A DNA stretch of 23,764 bases from positions 1 through 23,764 of the forward strand of contig CADCUU010000360.1 in assembly GCA_902805995.1 (NCBI GenBank), in the 5' to 3' direction. Origin of the DNA: an uncultured Rubellimicrobium sp. GTDB lineage: Bacteria > Pseudomonadota > Alphaproteobacteria > Rhodobacterales > Rhodobacteraceae. The position numbers were made by a program, and so were the translations under genes. Position 1 is the stretch's first letter; each line of letters begins with the position of its first letter. Under the pieces are notes generated by a model that saw only the letters and a list, made by a program, of their open reading frames with translations, was not told where the DNA came from and made no database searches. Below, piece by piece: positions 23,754 through 23,764 of the stretch.

Positions 23754-23764
23754 ATGACCAAGCC
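23754..23764 (+). CDS. Start of a gene cut by the window end (possibly gpmI)
   Basis: An ATG at 23754 with AAGGAGA seven bases upstream encodes Met-Thr-Lys and the first two bases of a proline codon (CCN) before the window ends. In many Rhodobacteraceae, as I recall, rsfS-rlmH is followed by gpmI (cofactor-independent phosphoglycerate mutase), whose N-terminus is often M-T-x-P-K-P-V, so that is a guess from context. The 121 bases before it (23633-23753) show nothing else coding. Confidence 0.45.

Overview
The window is very GC-rich, with short intergenic gaps, ATGA/GTGA gene overlaps and extensive antisense shadow ORFs. Gene content (ccoI-ccoS, leuB/leuC/leuD, rsfS-rlmH, a YtfQ-type sugar ABC system) points to an alphaproteobacterium, most likely a Rhodobacterales/Rhodobacteraceae (marine roseobacter-like) chromosome. 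No insertion sequence, phage gene or CRISPR array is visible.

Layout. (1) 1-2345: the end of a cbb3 oxidase assembly locus (ccoI, truncated by the window edge, and ccoS) facing a small two-helix membrane protein. (2) 2429-14540: a catabolic island. A GMC flavoprotein oxidoreductase and a GntR/FCD regulator lie on the minus strand. Divergent from them on the plus strand are an AldA-like aldehyde dehydrogenase, a complete YtfQ-YtfR-YtfT-YjfF-type sugar importer, an enolase-superfamily enzyme resembling 3,6-anhydro-L-galactonate cycloisomerase, a zinc alcohol dehydrogenase and a KduD-like SDR, followed by a terminator. (3) 14541-15956: a spacer, tRNA-Pro(CGG) and an EamA/DMT transporter. (4) 16094-21929: leuB, an RTX-protein C-terminal remnant, an endonuclease/exonuclease/phosphatase-fold protein, a membrane protein, leuD and leuC, all on the minus strand. 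(5) 22018-23764: rsfS and rlmH with a recognisable sigma70-type promoter, a DUF1440-like membrane protein, and the first codons of another gene, possibly gpmI.

The most interesting inference is that the catabolic island encodes the whole oxidative route from 3,6-anhydro-L-galactose (the unusual sugar of red-algal agar) to 2-keto-3-deoxy-gluconate. The proposed steps are aldehyde dehydrogenase, cycloisomerase, 2-keto-3-deoxy-L-galactonate 5-dehydrogenase and 2,5-diketo-3-deoxy-gluconate reductase, behind a dedicated ABC importer and without any agarase in the window. Two matching GntR/FCD-type operators (TTTGGT-CAT-ACCAAA and a 12/15 match) sit over the two divergent promoters, so the FCD protein probably represses both itself and the catabolic operon.

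A second recurring pattern is start-region duplication. The first codons of the GMC gene are duplicated exactly (39 bp, 76 bp apart). The leader plus start codon of the zinc dehydrogenase is repeated in tandem. The N-terminus of the ABC ATPase carries a short in-frame repeat. These assignments come from reading the sequence and recalling family features; no database search was run.
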